Source: Bacteroidia bacterium (lineage in GTDB: Bacteria; Bacteroidota; Bacteroidia; Chitinophagales; JAUHXS01). Taken from it: 64,000 nt of DNA. Positions 1-11,609 of the stretch are shown here, in pieces; positions within the stretch are counted from its first letter, which is position 1, and each line of letters opens with the position of its first letter. Position numbers and translations under genes: made by a program. Where the stretch lies: the NCBI GenBank assembly GCA_030426955.1, contig JAUHXS010000010.1:54036-118035 (forward strand). Reading direction: 5' to 3'. The notes below the pieces were generated by a model. It did no database searches, was not told where the DNA came from, and saw only the letters and a program-made list of their open reading frames with translations.

Positions 1-623
1 CTGTCACTGCAGTAATTGTAAGAACTTCAGCAAATGTTGGTGCAGGCGGTAGAACCAAAACAGCTACGATTACTCATGGAATAATCATGTTGCTGTGCAT
101 TGCATTAATTCCTGGATTATTGAACAAAATCCCGCTTGCTGCCCTGGCTGCCGTATTATTTGTGGTAGGGTCTAAATTGACTAGCTTTTCTATTTACAAA
201 AGCGTTTTTGAGCAAGGAAAAAAACAATTTCTACCCTTTATCACAACCATTTTGGTTGTGATGTTTACCGATTTAATTACCGGCATAATGGTTGGGGGCA
301 GTATTGCTATCTTTTTTGTCCTCAGGGACAACTATAAAAATGCTTATCTACATGACAAAGTATCACACGATAAAGAAAATGAAACAAGAATTAAGTTGGC
401 GCAAGAAACAACCTTTCTAAATAAAGCAGATATTCTATTATTTCTTGATCATATACCAAAAAACGAAAAAGTTATAATTGATGGTAGTGCTGCTAAATTT
501 GTACACCCTGATATTTTTGACATTATTGATGATTTTAAGGAAGGAGCAGTAAATAAGAATATTTCCGTTGAATGTATTGGGCTGGACGACCGTTCCAAAA
601 CAAAGACTTTTTGGAAGGAATAA
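1..623 (+). CDS. SulP-family anion transporter with C-terminal STAS domain, 5' truncated by the window edge
   Basis: Frame is open from base 2 upstream of the tracked ORF (VTAVIVRTSANVGAGGRTKTATITHGIIML...); TM helices followed by a STAS-like region (VIIDGSAAKFVHPDIFDIIDDF). Confidence 0.85.
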   Translation, partial: VTAVIVRTSANVGAGGRTKTATITHGIIMLLCIALIPGLLNKIPLAALAAVLFVVGSKLTSFSIYKSVFEQGKKQFLPFITTILVVMFTDLITGIMVGGSIAIFFVLRDNYKNAYLHDKVSHDKENETRIKLAQETTFLNKADILLFLDHIPKNEKVIIDGSAAKFVHPDIFDIIDDFKEGAVNKNISVECIGLDDRSKTKTFWKE

Positions 624-849
624 TACAAACGTTTGGAGCACCCTATCAGATTGCTTCTTTAAAGGCAAACCATTGTTATTCGAATAATTAAAAATTTTTT
701 TGTGTGTAGATATTTAGGAAAGTAATTTAGGCATGTGAGAGCCTAGGTTGGTGACGTTTCAAACTTATCATTGGGTATTTATTTCATAAGAATATCGGCA
801 TCTGACTTAGATTTCACAGAGCAGCTTTTTATTGAAAGGTAGTTTAAGG

Positions 850-1563
850 CTAACTCTTATATTTCAACCTACTAGATAATTTCTCTTTATACGATCTTCC
901 TACAGGTATTTTAAAGTCACTAGCTAAAAAGACTTGTCCGCCTGATATCTTTTCAATCTTATCAGTATTAATAATATAAGATTTATGTATCCGAAGGAAT
1001 TGATCGGGAGAGAGATTTTCCTCCCAGTAACGAAGTGATTCAAGCGTTAAATGTTTCCGATCAGACAGAATCAATTCTGTATAATCTGCATCTGACTTAA
1101 TGAATATGATATCGTCTATGTGCACTTTAATATATTCATGCCCTGACTTGATAAAAATTTCTTTAGTTGAATCTTGCGCTCCACTACTTCCATTAGTTTT
1201 TATATTTTTTTGATTGACTTTATTAACAGCCTGGATAAAACGTTGAAATGAAAATGGTTTTAGTAGGTAGTCCACTACATTTAGGTCATAACTCTCCAAT
1301 GCATAATCTGGAAAGGCGGTCGTCAAAATAATATTAGGCGGATTGGCTATTGTTTTTAAAAAATCTATTCCCGATATTTTCGGTAAATGAATATCCAAAA
1401 AGATCAAGTCTACTCTGGATGTTTTTAAAAAAGACATTGCTTGAATCGAATCTGAAAAAGTCCCGACTAGGTCTAAACTACCATAATCGTCTATATATTT
1501 TTTTAGCACACGTTGTGCAGGGGGCTGATCTTCTATAATAATACAGCTAATACCCATGGACAT
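850..1563 (-). CDS. LytTR-family response regulator
   Basis: Receiver domain (CIIIEDQPPAQRVL, DLIFLDIHLPKISGIDFL, KPF) plus LytTR domain (ILSDRKHLTLESLRYWEENLSPDQFLRIHKSYIIN). Confidence 0.92.
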   Translation of the reverse strand: MSMGISCIIIEDQPPAQRVLKKYIDDYGSLDLVGTFSDSIQAMSFLKTSRVDLIFLDIHLPKISGIDFLKTIANPPNIILTTAFPDYALESYDLNVVDYLLKPFSFQRFIQAVNKVNQKNIKTNGSSGAQDSTKEIFIKSGHEYIKVHIDDIIFIKSDADYTELILSDRKHLTLESLRYWEENLSPDQFLRIHKSYIINTDKIEKISGGQVFLASDFKIPVGRSYKEKLSSRLKYKS

Positions 1564-2575
1564 TACCTAGTTGAATTATAAGCACAACTTCATATTGATC
1601 ATCCTGCTTAAGGATATTTAACTGATGACTTCCTGAGTAAATAAGCTGTAAACGTTTCTTCACATTATCTAGGCCAATACCTTGGGAAAGGCTTTGAGTA
1701 TTAGATTGTTCATTAAAAGAATTGATACAAGAAAAACGAAGTGTTCCTTTATCTGTTACATCTATATTAACATCTATCTTAATCTTCTCTGATTGACTAG
1801 CAGTACTGTGCTTAAATGCGTTTTCGACAAAAACAGATAGAATTAAAGGAGCTATTTGATAGTTGCCCTTGATATCCGATTTAAAACTAACTACTCCTCG
1901 TTCTTCTATTTGCAACTCATTCAAGTCAACATAGCTTTTTAGCTGTTCAACCTCCTTATCTAGTGGTACGTATTTAGCCTTGCAATCATAAAGCATATAC
2001 CTCAAAACCGAAGAAAGCTGCAAAATGATTTCAGGTGTTTTTGAGGAATTTTCGATCGCATGGGCATATAAGTTATTCATGTTGTTGAATAAAAAATGAG
2101 GATTAATCTGTGATTTAAGAAACTCCAATTCACTTTCATTAATAGCTGCCTGCAACCGCTCTACTTCATTTTGCTTTGTCAATGCATCCCAACCAAACTT
2201 AAATCCTACTAAAATGACAGTTACTGGCAAAATCCCTAATAAAGTATAAAATACTCCTGGAAAACTTGCTCCTCTTGTATTTGGAAAATATATTTGCTCT
2301 AAGACTAGCTCTTCCATCAAAATAGCAATAACTATAATTGCCAGTAAACTCACTAAAAAAGCCAAGTATTTCTTTCTATACAAGAACCGAGGCAATAAGT
2401 AATAATTGATAAGAAAAGCAATCAAAGAGAGGTTGATAAAATAAACGACTTCATACTCTTCTACGTGAGGGCTTCTCCTATCAATAGCATAAAATACAAA
2501 TACGGTCAAGTGCAATATGACCTGAAATATCACTTCCTTTAATAATGCAATTCTTCTATGAAGAGACTCCAACAT
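1547..2575 (-). CDS. LytS-like sensor histidine kinase
   Basis: Multi-TM N-terminus, LKSQINPHFLFNNMNNLYAHAIENS motif, HATPase (LILSVFVENAFKHS); overlaps the regulator gene. Confidence 0.92.
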   Translation of the reverse strand: MLESLHRRIALLKEVIFQVILHLTVFVFYAIDRRSPHVEEYEVVYFINLSLIAFLINYYLLPRFLYRKKYLAFLVSLLAIIVIAILMEELVLEQIYFPNTRGASFPGVFYTLLGILPVTVILVGFKFGWDALTKQNEVERLQAAINESELEFLKSQINPHFLFNNMNNLYAHAIENSSKTPEIILQLSSVLRYMLYDCKAKYVPLDKEVEQLKSYVDLNELQIEERGVVSFKSDIKGNYQIAPLILSVFVENAFKHSTASQSEKIKIDVNIDVTDKGTLRFSCINSFNEQSNTQSLSQGIGLDNVKKRLQLIYSGSHQLNILKQDDQYEVVLIIQLGNVHGY

Positions 2576-2684
2576 AATTCAAAAATATGTGTTACTTATT
2601 ATATTAAAAAAAGTAATCTATCAACAACCAATTAATTCCCATGAAATGCAATTGATTAAGGTTAATTTTTTGTTTTAATAAAAG

Positions 2685-2843
2685 AATCTTCTAAAATCAA
2701 GAATAATAAAACTCGCTTGTCATTTTGAACAAAGTGAAAAACCTGCCTGACGGCAAGGCAGGTCTACCTTGAGTCAAGTGCAAAGTTAGATTTCTCTCCC
2801 GCTTTTTGGCGGGATCGAAAATGACAGTACCTTTAGGAGGTTC
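2685..2843. repeat. MITE/REP-like inverted-repeat element, copy 1 (diverged)
   Basis: Outer arm AATCTTCTAAAATC with degenerate mate CTTTAGGAGGTTC; inner arms GTCATTTT (2719) / AAAATGAC (ends 2825); shares the GTCATT.TGA..AAAGTGAA core with the copy at 7041. Confidence 0.6.
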
Positions 2844-2905
2844 TAATGAGTTCACCTTAAACAAGTTTAATTCGTAAATCTAAATTTGTCAATCGTAAAT
2901 TGAAA

Positions 2906-3229
2906 CTATAGCATACCCAGCTCTAGCCTGGCAGCTTCCGACATCATTTCCTGATCCCAAGGTGGGTCAAAGGTCAGTTCAAGCTTAACACTCTTCACTC
3001 CTTCTACTGCTTTGGATTTATTTTCTACCTCCTCAGGCATACTTTGTGCAGCAGGGCAATTGGGTGAGGTCAAGGTCATAATAATATGTACTTCATTTGC
3101 TGGATTTACATTTACCTCATAAATCAAACCCAACTCATATATATTAACAGGAATTTCTGGATCGAAAACTGTTTCAATAGCTTTGATCACATCGTCCTTG
3201 ATTTCCATTATCGTCTTTTGTTCAGGCAT
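2906..3229 (-). CDS. DUF59/MIP18-family Fe-S assembly (SUF-associated) protein
   Basis: DPEIPVNIYELGLIYEV ... MTLTSPNCPAAQSMPEEV ... LTFDPPWDQEMMSEAARLELGML. Confidence 0.9.
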   Translation of the reverse strand: MPEQKTIMEIKDDVIKAIETVFDPEIPVNIYELGLIYEVNVNPANEVHIIMTLTSPNCPAAQSMPEEVENKSKAVEGVKSVKLELTFDPPWDQEMMSEAARLELGML

Positions 3230-3662
3230 CTGCTTTGGTTTTAAAAGCTAGCGCATAATATTTCATTTGCTTGATCATCGCGACTAGTCCGTTTGACCTT
3301 GTAGGTGACAAATGCTCTTTCATACCAATGTCATTTATGAAGCCTAACTGAGTATCCATAATATCCTGTGGGGTTTGGTTAGACAAGACTCTTAACAATA
3401 AGCTTACCAAACCTTTTACTATAATCGCGTCACTATCCGCTTCAAAGATCACCTTATCATTCCTGATCTCAGCATATAGCCAAACTTGTGATTGACATCC
3501 CCTTACTTTATTTTCATCTGTCTTGTATTGGTCAGCTAAAGGAGCAAGCTCTTTTCCAAGATCGATGATGTACTGATATTTGTCTGTCCAATCTTCAAAC
3601 ATGGAAAATTCGTCGACTATATCAGCTTCTATTTGTTTTATCGATTGTGACATCATTAACAA
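3222..3662 (-). CDS. sufE: SufE-family sulfur acceptor
   Basis: DKYQYIIDLGKELAPL..YKTDENKVRGCQSQVWL; overlaps the DUF59 gene. Confidence 0.9.
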   Translation of the reverse strand: MLMMSQSIKQIEADIVDEFSMFEDWTDKYQYIIDLGKELAPLADQYKTDENKVRGCQSQVWLYAEIRNDKVIFEADSDAIIVKGLVSLLLRVLSNQTPQDIMDTQLGFINDIGMKEHLSPTRSNGLVAMIKQMKYYALAFKTKADA

Positions 3663-3672
3663 AAGTAGGGAT

Positions 3673-4128
3673 TTATTGCTTAGAAACAGATTTATTGATG
3701 CGTGCTAATAATTCTTCAATCGTTTCTTGTTTTTGAGTACCAATTAGAATTTTCTTTCCATTTTTTAATTCTACTTGAAGTCCAACATTACCAGAAACAT
3801 TGTAAGCCCTGCCGCTAGAAGAGAAGAAGCCGCGAACTCCCCATCCACCATATTCTGCAACAGGCTTGTATTCCCGAATATAAGCCTTGCTGATATCTTC
3901 CCACTTCATCAATTGAGGTTTTAAGTGAAAAGGGAAAAACTGATAGCTTATTCCTTCTTTCGAAATAATAGTTACTAATCTAATAAATGAAAACAACACA
4001 ATTAAAAAGATCGGAGCTATAGAAACAGTTATATCTACCGCACCAACTACTAACGCATTAAATATAAAAATGCATGGGATGAGTATCCAAATGATCTTAT
4101 TTTGAAAGAAATGTTGTTTTTCTATCAA
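3673..4128 (-). CDS. hypothetical membrane protein (PH-like)
   Basis: Intact ORF with two N-terminal TM segments, in line with the neighbouring genes. Confidence 0.6.
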   Translation of the reverse strand: MIEKQHFFQNKIIWILIPCIFIFNALVVGAVDITVSIAPIFLIVLFSFIRLVTIISKEGISYQFFPFHLKPQLMKWEDISKAYIREYKPVAEYGGWGVRGFFSSSGRAYNVSGNVGLQVELKNGKKILIGTQKQETIEELLARINKSVSKQ

Positions 4129-4132
4129 TTTG

Positions 4133-7021
4133 CTAGCTTAACACAGCTTCTTCTGCATATGCTTCAACTGGAGGGCAAGTACAGATTAAGTTTCTATCGC
4201 CGTGCGTATTGTTGACACGCCTAACCGCTGGCCAAAATTTATGATCTTTTACAAATGGCAATGGATAAGCTGCTTTTTCTCTTGAATAAGGGTAGTTCCA
4301 TTCATCTGAAACAACAGATGTAGCGGTATGCGGTGCATTTTTCAAAACATTATTATTTGCATCTGCTGAACCGTTTTCTATTTCAGATATTTCTTTCCTT
4401 ATGTTAATCATCGTATCAATGAAGCGATCCAATTCTTCTTTTGATTCGCTTTCTGTTGGCTCAATCATCATCGTTCCAGCAACTGGAAAAGACACAGTTG
4501 GTGCATGAAAGCCATAATCAATCAAACGTTTAGCAACATCTTCTACTTCTACTCCACATGATTGTTTAAACGGTCTGAAGTCAATAATAAACTCATGAGC
4601 AACCCTTCCATTTTCGCCAACATATAAAATTGGATAATGCTCCTCCAACTTTGCCTTCATATAGTTGGCATTTAAGATAGCATTCATAGTGGAAGCTTTA
4701 CATCCCTCTTTGCCTAACATTTTAATATAAGCATAGGAGATTAATAAGATACTTGCACTTCCCCATGGTGCTGCAGAGATTGCTGTAATTGCTTTTTTTC
4801 CTCCCATATCGACCAATGGGTTTCCTGGTAAGTATGGCGTTAATTGCTTAGCAACAGAAATAGATCCTATTCCCGGACCACCACCTCCGTGAGGGATGCT
4901 AAATGTTTTATGTAGATTCAAGTGGCAAACATCTGCTCCAATTGATCCCGGACTAGTTAACCCAACTTGTGCATTCATATTGGCTCCATCCATATAAACC
5001 TGACCACCACGGTCATGAACCACTTGACAAATCTCTTTTATAGACTCTTCATACACACCATGCGTCGAAGGATAAGTGACCATCAATGCTGATAGATTGT
5101 CTTTATGTTCTTCTGCCTTTGCTTTTAAATCAACAACATCAATCTTGCCGTCCTCATCACTTTTCACGATCACGACCTTCATTCCTGCCATGATTGCACT
5201 AGCAGGATTAGTTCCATGTGCTGAAGCAGGAATTAAGACAATATTACGATGCCCTTCTCCCCTATCTTTATGATAAGCATCAATAACCATTAACCCCGCA
5301 TACTCCCCTTGTGCTCCTGAATTGGGTTGTAATGATGTTGCATCGAAATTGGTAATCGTTGATAGATAGTTTTCTAGTTCCTTGATCATATGAAGATATC
5401 CTTCTGTTTGATTAACTGGTGCAAACGGATGAATATTGGCAAACTCCGACCAACTTACAGGAATTAGCTCTGTAGCTGCATTCAATTTCATTGTGCAGGA
5501 ACCTAAGGATATCATAGAATGCGTCAGAGACAAATCTTTATTTTCCAAAGATTTAATATATCGCATCATCTCCGTTTCTGAATGGTGTTGATTGAAAACA
5601 GGATGCGTTAGGTATTCCGTTTCTCTTTGAAGATTGGTTGGCAAGCTCAAGTTTAAGTTATCATTAATTTCAAATGAAGCACTCTTTCCAAGAGCCTCTC
5701 CAAAAACTTGAACGATCTCTTTTACATCTTCGGGTAAAGTTTTCTCTGAAATAGAAACTCCAATGTGATCATTGTCGATTAATCTAAAATTAACACCTTT
5801 GGACTCAGCAACTTTGATAACATCCTTTGCCTTGCCATCAACTTTTATTTTTAAAGTATCAAAGAAGTTTTTGTTTTCCTGTTTAAGTCCAATTGCCTCC
5901 AAGCCTTGAACAACGTTTTTGGCTAATAAATGTATTCTTATGGCAATATCTTTCACTCCTTGAGGACCATGATAAGTAGCATACATTCCTGCCATGATTG
6001 CCAAAAGTGCCTGTGCTGTGCAAATGTTTGAAGTCGCTTTCTCTCTTTTTATATGTTGCTCCCTAGTTTGCAAAGCCATTCGCAATGCATTATTGCCATC
6101 AGCATCTACTGAAACGCCAATGATTCTTCCAGGAATTTGTCTCTTAAAATCATCTTTAGTAGCAAAGTAAGCTGCATGAGGGCCTCCAAATCCCATAGGA
6201 ACTCCAAACCTTTGTGTTGACCCTACAGCAACATCCGCTCCTAATTGCCCTGGACTTTTCAGCAATGCTAAACTTAGTACATCCGCCGCCATCACGACAA
6301 ACGCACCTTTATCATGTACTTCAGCAATGAAGCTCGAATAATCTTCAATTGCGCCATCTGCACAAGGGTATTGTAACAAAGCGCCGAAGTAATTCCCATC
6401 AATACTTGCTTCGTTATAATCTCCTATAATAAGCTCTATTCCTAGTGGCTTTGAACGTGTTTTTAAAACATCAATAGTTTGAGGAAAGCATTGGTCAGAT
6501 ACGAAGAATTTAGGAGCAGCTACCTCTCGCTTGTTCTTTGCATTAAACAACATAATCATCGCCTCAGCCGCTGCTGTTCCTTCGTCTAATAAAGAAGCAT
6601 TAGCAATCTCCAACCCTGTTAAATCAGAAACCATGGTTTGAAAGTTCAACAGTGCTTCCAATCTACCTTGTGCAATTTCTGCCTGATAAGGTGTATATTG
6701 AGTATACCATCCTGGGTTTTCAAATATATTTCTTAGAATCACACTAGGTGTAATACAGTCATTATAACCTAACCCTATATAAGATTTATAGACTTTGTTT
6801 TTGCTAGCTGTTTCTTTAAGTTCTCTCAAGTATTGGTATTCGCTTAAAGCTTGCGGTAAATCAAGTTCTTTTTCAAGCCTTATCTGTGATGGAATAGTTT
6901 GACTAACGAGTTGCTCCAAAGAGTCAGCATTAACTTTATTAAGCATCTCATTTACTTCATTTGCGCTTGGACCGATGTGTCTATTCGAAAACTGATCTGT
7001 TGATTTTAGATTTATCATCAT
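4133..7021 (-). CDS. gcvP: glycine dehydrogenase (decarboxylating), P-protein
   Basis: Full-length P-protein; SHGTNPASA and [17 protein letters not shown]-site motifs. Start placed at MMINLKS rather than the ORF-track start at 7057. Confidence 0.97.
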   Translation of the reverse strand: MMINLKSTDQFSNRHIGPSANEVNEMLNKVNADSLEQLVSQTIPSQIRLEKELDLPQALSEYQYLRELKETASKNKVYKSYIGLGYNDCITPSVILRNIFENPGWYTQYTPYQAEIAQGRLEALLNFQTMVSDLTGLEIANASLLDEGTAAAEAMIMLFNAKNKREVAAPKFFVSDQCFPQTIDVLKTRSKPLGIELIIGDYNEASIDGNYFGALLQYPCADGAIEDYSSFIAEVHDKGAFVVMAADVLSLALLKSPGQLGADVAVGSTQRFGVPMGFGGPHAAYFATKDDFKRQIPGRIIGVSVDADGNNALRMALQTREQHIKREKATSNICTAQALLAIMAGMYATYHGPQGVKDIAIRIHLLAKNVVQGLEAIGLKQENKNFFDTLKIKVDGKAKDVIKVAESKGVNFRLIDNDHIGVSISEKTLPEDVKEIVQVFGEALGKSASFEINDNLNLSLPTNLQRETEYLTHPVFNQHHSETEMMRYIKSLENKDLSLTHSMISLGSCTMKLNAATELIPVSWSEFANIHPFAPVNQTEGYLHMIKELENYLSTITNFDATSLQPNSGAQGEYAGLMVIDAYHKDRGEGHRNIVLIPASAHGTNPASAIMAGMKVVIVKSDEDGKIDVVDLKAKAEEHKDNLSALMVTYPSTHGVYEESIKEICQVVHDRGGQVYMDGANMNAQVGLTSPGSIGADVCHLNLHKTFSIPHGGGGPGIGSISVAKQLTPYLPGNPLVDMGGKKAITAISAAPWGSASILLISYAYIKMLGKEGCKASTMNAILNANYMKAKLEEHYPILYVGENGRVAHEFIIDFRPFKQSCGVEVEDVAKRLIDYGFHAPTVSFPVAGTMMIEPTESESKEELDRFIDTMINIRKEISEIENGSADANNNVLKNAPHTATSVVSDEWNYPYSREKAAYPLPFVKDHKFWPAVRRVNNTHGDRNLICTCPPVEAYAEEAVLS

Positions 7022-7040
7022 TTTTTTATTTTCATTTGGG

Positions 7041-7164
7041 AATCTTCTAAAAATCAAAAAACATCAAACAAAACCGTCATTCTGAGGTATCGAAGAATCT
7101 ACTATACATAAAAAGGGAGATTCTTCACTTTGTTCAGAATGACGATAAAGATTTTTAGAAGATT
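7041..7164. repeat. MITE/REP-like inverted-repeat element, copy 2
   Basis: Perfect 15-bp outer arms AATCTTCTAAAAATC (7041-7055) / GATTTTTAGAAGATT (7150-7164); inner arms CGTCATTCTGA..AGAATGACG and AAGAATCT..AGATTCTT. Confidence 0.75.
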
Positions 7165-7182
7165 TATAAATGTGTGTCATAA

Positions 7183-8454
7183 TTAACTATATAAAGGAAA
7201 GTCCTTCATGAATTCATTAACCCCTTTCTTTACGCTTTGGATATTGGCTTCATCATCTGGGTTCATCAAAATAGTATCTATCCAATCAACGACCGTTGAC
7301 ATATGTTCTTCTTTCAGCCCTCTTGTGGTAATTGCTGCTACCCCCACTCTGATTCCTGAAGTCACAAAAGGGGATTTATCGTCATCTGGCACCATGTTTT
7401 TGTTGACAGTAATATCAGCTTTTACCAAAGTATTTTCTGCTTTCTTACCTGAGATATCTTTGTTTCGGAGGTCAATTAACATCAGATGGTTATCCGTTCC
7501 GCTGGATATTAACTTATAGTCTTTTTCGACAAAAGCCTTTGCCATAGCTTGTGCATTTGCAATTACTTGTTTGCAATAGTTTTTATATTCATCTGTCAAT
7601 GCTTCCCCGAATGCTACTGCCTTGGCTGCAATTACATGCTCTAACGGTCCCCCCTGTGTTCCTGGGAAAATGGCACTATCTAAAATGGCAGACATCATTC
7701 TTGTTTCTCCTTTAGGTGTTTTCAGTCCCCAAGGGTTTTCAAAATCCTTACCCATTAAAATAATTCCCCCTCTTGGTCCTCTTAAAGTTTTGTGAGTTGT
7801 GGAAGTAACAATATGACAATGAGGCATTGGGTCATTTAAAAGTCCTGCCGCAATCAGTCCTGCCGGATGAGAAATATCGGCCATTAATAATGCTCCTACT
7901 TTGTCAGCGATAGCCCTAAATCTAGCGTAGTCCCAATCTCTTGAATAGGCAGAAGCTCCCGCAATGATCAACTTGGGTTGTTCTTTAATTGCAGTTTCTT
8001 CTAATAAGTTATAATCAATCTTCCCGGTAGTTTTGTCTACACCATAAAAAGACGGTTGGTATAGTTTTCCTGAAAAGTTTACAGGCGAGCCATGCGTTAA
8101 GTGCCCTCCTTCCGATAAGTCCATTCCCAATATCTTATCACCGGGTTTCAAGACAGCCAACATCACAGCAGCATTTGCCTGAGCTCCTGAATGAGGCTGG
8201 ACATTGGCGTATTCTGCCCCAAAAAGTTCTTTCACTCGATCAATTGCTAGTTGTTCTACTTGGTCTACCACCTCGCATCCACCGTAATATCGCTTATTAG
8301 GATAGCCTTCTGCATACTTGTTGGTCAAACAACTACCCATAGCATCCATTACCTGCTGACTGGTAAAGTTTTCAGATGCAATTAATTCTATACCTTCTTC
8401 CTGCCTTTCTAGTTCTAGGTCAATTAGCTCAAATATCTTGGTATCTCTATTCAT
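7183..8454 (-). CDS. glyA: serine hydroxymethyltransferase
   Basis: Full-length [24 protein letters not shown]-lysine motif, [12 protein letters not shown]-terminus. Confidence 0.97.
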   Translation of the reverse strand: MNRDTKIFELIDLELERQEEGIELIASENFTSQQVMDAMGSCLTNKYAEGYPNKRYYGGCEVVDQVEQLAIDRVKELFGAEYANVQPHSGAQANAAVMLAVLKPGDKILGMDLSEGGHLTHGSPVNFSGKLYQPSFYGVDKTTGKIDYNLLEETAIKEQPKLIIAGASAYSRDWDYARFRAIADKVGALLMADISHPAGLIAAGLLNDPMPHCHIVTSTTHKTLRGPRGGIILMGKDFENPWGLKTPKGETRMMSAILDSAIFPGTQGGPLEHVIAAKAVAFGEALTDEYKNYCKQVIANAQAMAKAFVEKDYKLISSGTDNHLMLIDLRNKDISGKKAENTLVKADITVNKNMVPDDDKSPFVTSGIRVGVAAITTRGLKEEHMSTVVDWIDTILMNPDDEANIQSVKKGVNEFMKDFPLYS

Positions 8455-8623
8455 CGATTTGTTTTATTAAATGATAAAGGACTGCAAAAATACTAAACAA
8501 ATCAATAGAAGAGATGGTTCTTGAAGTATATTTTATATGCAAAATCTTTAAAATTTAACAATTAATTAGTGTTGCTATAATATTTGATTTAAAGACTGAT
8601 CCTATCATTGTAAAAAGTTTTAT

Positions 8624-8740
8624 ATGCAACTAATACTCTACGTTTATATTGGCTTATTGTCGGCTTCATTTATCACAACTGTTGGCATTATAGCATATAC
8701 CCTACTAAGAGATAATGAAAAAGTTAAGATCGGGAACTGA
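8624..8740 (+). CDS. small single-TM protein (38 aa), not in the ORF track
   Basis: MQLILYVYIGLLSASFITTVGIIAYTLLRDNEKVKIGN; stop overlaps the next ATG (ATGA). Confidence 0.5.
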   Translation: MQLILYVYIGLLSASFITTVGIIAYTLLRDNEKVKIGN

Positions 8741-8904
8741 TGACTACTGCTAACGGCAAAATTACTTCATTCAACACACTAATATCGAGATTGCTGGCAA
8801 CGTTGAGGTTTTCTGATGAACAAGAGCTTAAAAAAAACGAGGCCATCTTAAGGAGAAAAATTGAGAATCAGGAAAAAATACTTTCCAAATTACTTGAACA
8901 ATAA
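8740..8904 (+). CDS. small hypothetical protein (54 aa), not in the ORF track
   Basis: MTTANGKITSFNTLISRLLATLRFSDEQELKKNEAILRRKIENQEKILSKLLEQ; ATGA overlap with the preceding small ORF. Confidence 0.45.
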   Translation: MTTANGKITSFNTLISRLLATLRFSDEQELKKNEAILRRKIENQEKILSKLLEQ

Positions 8905-9027
8905 AATAAGACAAGGAGTTGTGCTTTTTCAATGTTAATCCATTATTACCAAATTATTAACACGTTGGTCTTGCGCACAACTTGTCATAGAAACTCTATA
9001 AATTCCCTCTTTTAATGAGTTAATATC

Positions 9028-9525
9028 ATGAAAACACTCTTTATTGTACGACATGCTAAGTCTCCTTGGAAATCTCACGAGGTAATCAATGATTTCGATA
9101 GACCCTTAAAGAAAACTGGGATTTACAACTCACACCTAATGGCAAAAAAGATAAAAAAAGCTGAAGATTTATCAGACATCTCTATTTTGTCAAGCCCCGC
9201 TATAAGAGCCAATTATACGGCTTTGATTTTTTCGAAAACGTTTAAATTTTCAAGCAAAAACATCATTCTAGATGATAATCTATATGATGTTTCCTACAAA
9301 GAAGTTATTGATAGTATTAAATCTTTAGAAACAGTCTCCAACACATTATTTATATTCGGACATAATCCCTCTTTGTATGACCTAGCTTGCCACATTTGCA
9401 AAGACACCATCAAAGAACTACCTACATTAGGAGTCCTCAAATTAAACATCGATATTAGTGATTGGAAAGAAGTAGGTAATGCAAAAGGGAAACTTGCTGA
9501 GTTTTATGACCCCAATAAGCTATAG
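9028..9525 (+). CDS. SixA-like histidine phosphatase
   Basis: KTLFIVRHAKSPWK (RHG-type) and FIFGHNPSLYDLA. Confidence 0.88.
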   Translation: MKTLFIVRHAKSPWKSHEVINDFDRPLKKTGIYNSHLMAKKIKKAEDLSDISILSSPAIRANYTALIFSKTFKFSSKNIILDDNLYDVSYKEVIDSIKSLETVSNTLFIFGHNPSLYDLACHICKDTIKELPTLGVLKLNIDISDWKEVGNAKGKLAEFYDPNKL

Positions 9526-9530
9526 CTAAA

Positions 9531-11609
9531 ATGGCGGGCAAACTTGAATACATTCCGAGAGAAATTAGTTGGTTGTCTTTTAATGAACGTGTACTTCAAG
9601 AGGCAGAAGACGAGAGAAATCCATTAATTGAAAGGCTCAGATTCTTAGGGATTTTCTCCAACAATCAAGACGAATATTTTAGAGTTCGTGTTGCTGACCT
9701 CAGAAGACTATCAAACATTAAGAGAGATGCTAAAAAAGCATTAGGTCGATCACCTAATGATATGCTAGAGGAAATACAAGAAAGGGTAATTGCTTTTCAA
9801 AAGCGTTTTGAAAAGACTTATCAACTCATATTAAAAGAACTCAAAAATCACAACATTCATATTGTCAATGAAAGTCAAGTGACTGAACATCAAAAACTTT
9901 TTGTTGAGGAGTACTTTCATGACCACATTCGATCAAGCTTAGTGCCCATAATGCTTTCTCAAACGGAGCAGTTTCCTTATTTAAAGGACAAGTATATCTA
10001 CTTGGCAGTTAAGCTACATCTTAAAAATGAGAAACATGATAGTGTTGAATACGCTTTGATAGAAGTGCCCTCAGATGTTATCAAGCGTTTTTTGGTGTTG
10101 CCCAACAATGAAAAAGCAAAGTGTATCACTTTATTAGATGATGTGATCAGAGTTTGTCTAAATGATATATTCAAAACTTTTGAATACACTAAAATAGAGG
10201 CCTATACTATAAAACTAACTCGTGATGCAGAACTGGATATAGATAATGACATATCTAAAAGCTTATTAGAGAAAGTTTCGAGTAGTCTTGACAAAAGGAA
10301 GGTTGGTAACCCCGTTCGATTTGTTTATGACAAAGACATTCCAGAAGACCTGTTGGAATACATTATGAAGAAAATGAAGCTAACTAAAAAGGATGCTTTA
10401 ATCCCAGGCGGTCGCTATCACAACTTCAAAGACTTTATGTCATTTCCCAACATAGGATCCAACTCATTAGAATTCAATAAATTAACACCCCAAGAACACC
10501 CCATACTTAAAAAAAGTAAAAGCACTTTTGATACATTAGATCAGCAAGATATACTGCTCAACTATCCTTATCAATCTTTTCAGCACTTTATTGACTTCTT
10601 GCGAGAGGTAGCCATTGACCCTAAAGTCAAATCACTAAAAATTACGCTGTACAGAGTATCTCAAAATAGATCTAAGGTGATCAATGCATTAATCAGTGCA
10701 GCACAGAATGGAAAATCAGTCACAGCAGTTGTAGAGCTTAGAGCTAGGTTTGATGAAAAAATCAATATTGAACTTTCCAATCAGCTAGAAGATGCTGGTG
10801 TAAAAGTTATTTTCGGTGTTCCTGGACTTAAGGTTCATTCTAAAATATGCCTGGTATCAAGACGCTTCGGAAACAAAGAGCGACACTATGCGTGTATTGG
10901 CACTGGAAACTTTAATGAAGATACTGCTAAGGTTTATACCGATAAGCTATTACTTACAGCAGATCAGTCTATAAGCGAGGAAGTAGATAAAGTCTTTAAG
11001 TTTTTTAAAAACAACTACAAAAGATACAAGTTTAAGCATCTCATGCTATCTCCATTTCAATTTAGAAATAGACTAGTACAACTTATTAATAAAGAAATTC
11101 GAACGGCAAAGTCAGGTAAGGTAGCCTATATCATTATTAAAGTAAATAGTGTAACAGATCAAGACATTGTAAGGAAATTATATGCCGCAAGCCAGGCTGG
11201 AGTGAATATTCAGTTATTAGTTAGAGGAGAGTGTTCTCTGGTAGCAGGTGTTAAAGGACTTAGTGAAAACATCAATGTTATTAGCATAGTTGGTCGATAC
11301 TTAGAACATAGTAGGATTTTAATTTTTAGCAATAATAGTAATCCCTTATACTACATCACTTCTGCCAACTTAATGTATAAAAATATGGATAATAGAGTCG
11401 AGGTAACTTGCCCCGTTTATGATCCCAATATTCAAAAACAAATCCTGGATCAAATCAACTTACAACTCGATGACGCTGTAAAATCTAGAATTATTGATGC
11501 AAAGCAGCAAAACAAGTATAAAAACCCAGATAAGCCGTCAAAACCAAGTTCACAAGTGCTCATTCACAGGTATTTTTCGAATCTAAATAAGCAGAATGAA
11601 GATTCTTAA
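9531..11609 (+). CDS. ppk1: polyphosphate kinase 1
   Basis: REISWLSFNERVLQEAEDERNPLIERLRFLGIFSNNQDEYFRVR; VELRARFDEKINI; GTGNFNEDTAKVYTD. Confidence 0.97.
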   Translation: MAGKLEYIPREISWLSFNERVLQEAEDERNPLIERLRFLGIFSNNQDEYFRVRVADLRRLSNIKRDAKKALGRSPNDMLEEIQERVIAFQKRFEKTYQLILKELKNHNIHIVNESQVTEHQKLFVEEYFHDHIRSSLVPIMLSQTEQFPYLKDKYIYLAVKLHLKNEKHDSVEYALIEVPSDVIKRFLVLPNNEKAKCITLLDDVIRVCLNDIFKTFEYTKIEAYTIKLTRDAELDIDNDISKSLLEKVSSSLDKRKVGNPVRFVYDKDIPEDLLEYIMKKMKLTKKDALIPGGRYHNFKDFMSFPNIGSNSLEFNKLTPQEHPILKKSKSTFDTLDQQDILLNYPYQSFQHFIDFLREVAIDPKVKSLKITLYRVSQNRSKVINALISAAQNGKSVTAVVELRARFDEKINIELSNQLEDAGVKVIFGVPGLKVHSKICLVSRRFGNKERHYACIGTGNFNEDTAKVYTDKLLLTADQSISEEVDKVFKFFKNNYKRYKFKHLMLSPFQFRNRLVQLINKEIRTAKSGKVAYIIIKVNSVTDQDIVRKLYAASQAGVNIQLLVRGECSLVAGVKGLSENINVISIVGRYLEHSRILIFSNNSNPLYYITSANLMYKNMDNRVEVTCPVYDPNIQKQILDQINLQLDDAVKSRIIDAKQQNKYKNPDKPSKPSSQVLIHRYFSNLNKQNEDS

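Noticed and set aside
5076-5273. Short ORFs antisense to gcvP, glyA, cheA, cheR, dnaJ and other core genes
   Set aside because: All lie opposite strongly supported conserved CDSs and look like shadow ORFs.
7041-7164. Rho-independent terminator for glyA or gcvP
   Set aside because: The long outer arms and the second related copy at 2685 fit a dispersed repeat better than a simple terminator, and no adequate T-tract follows the core stem.
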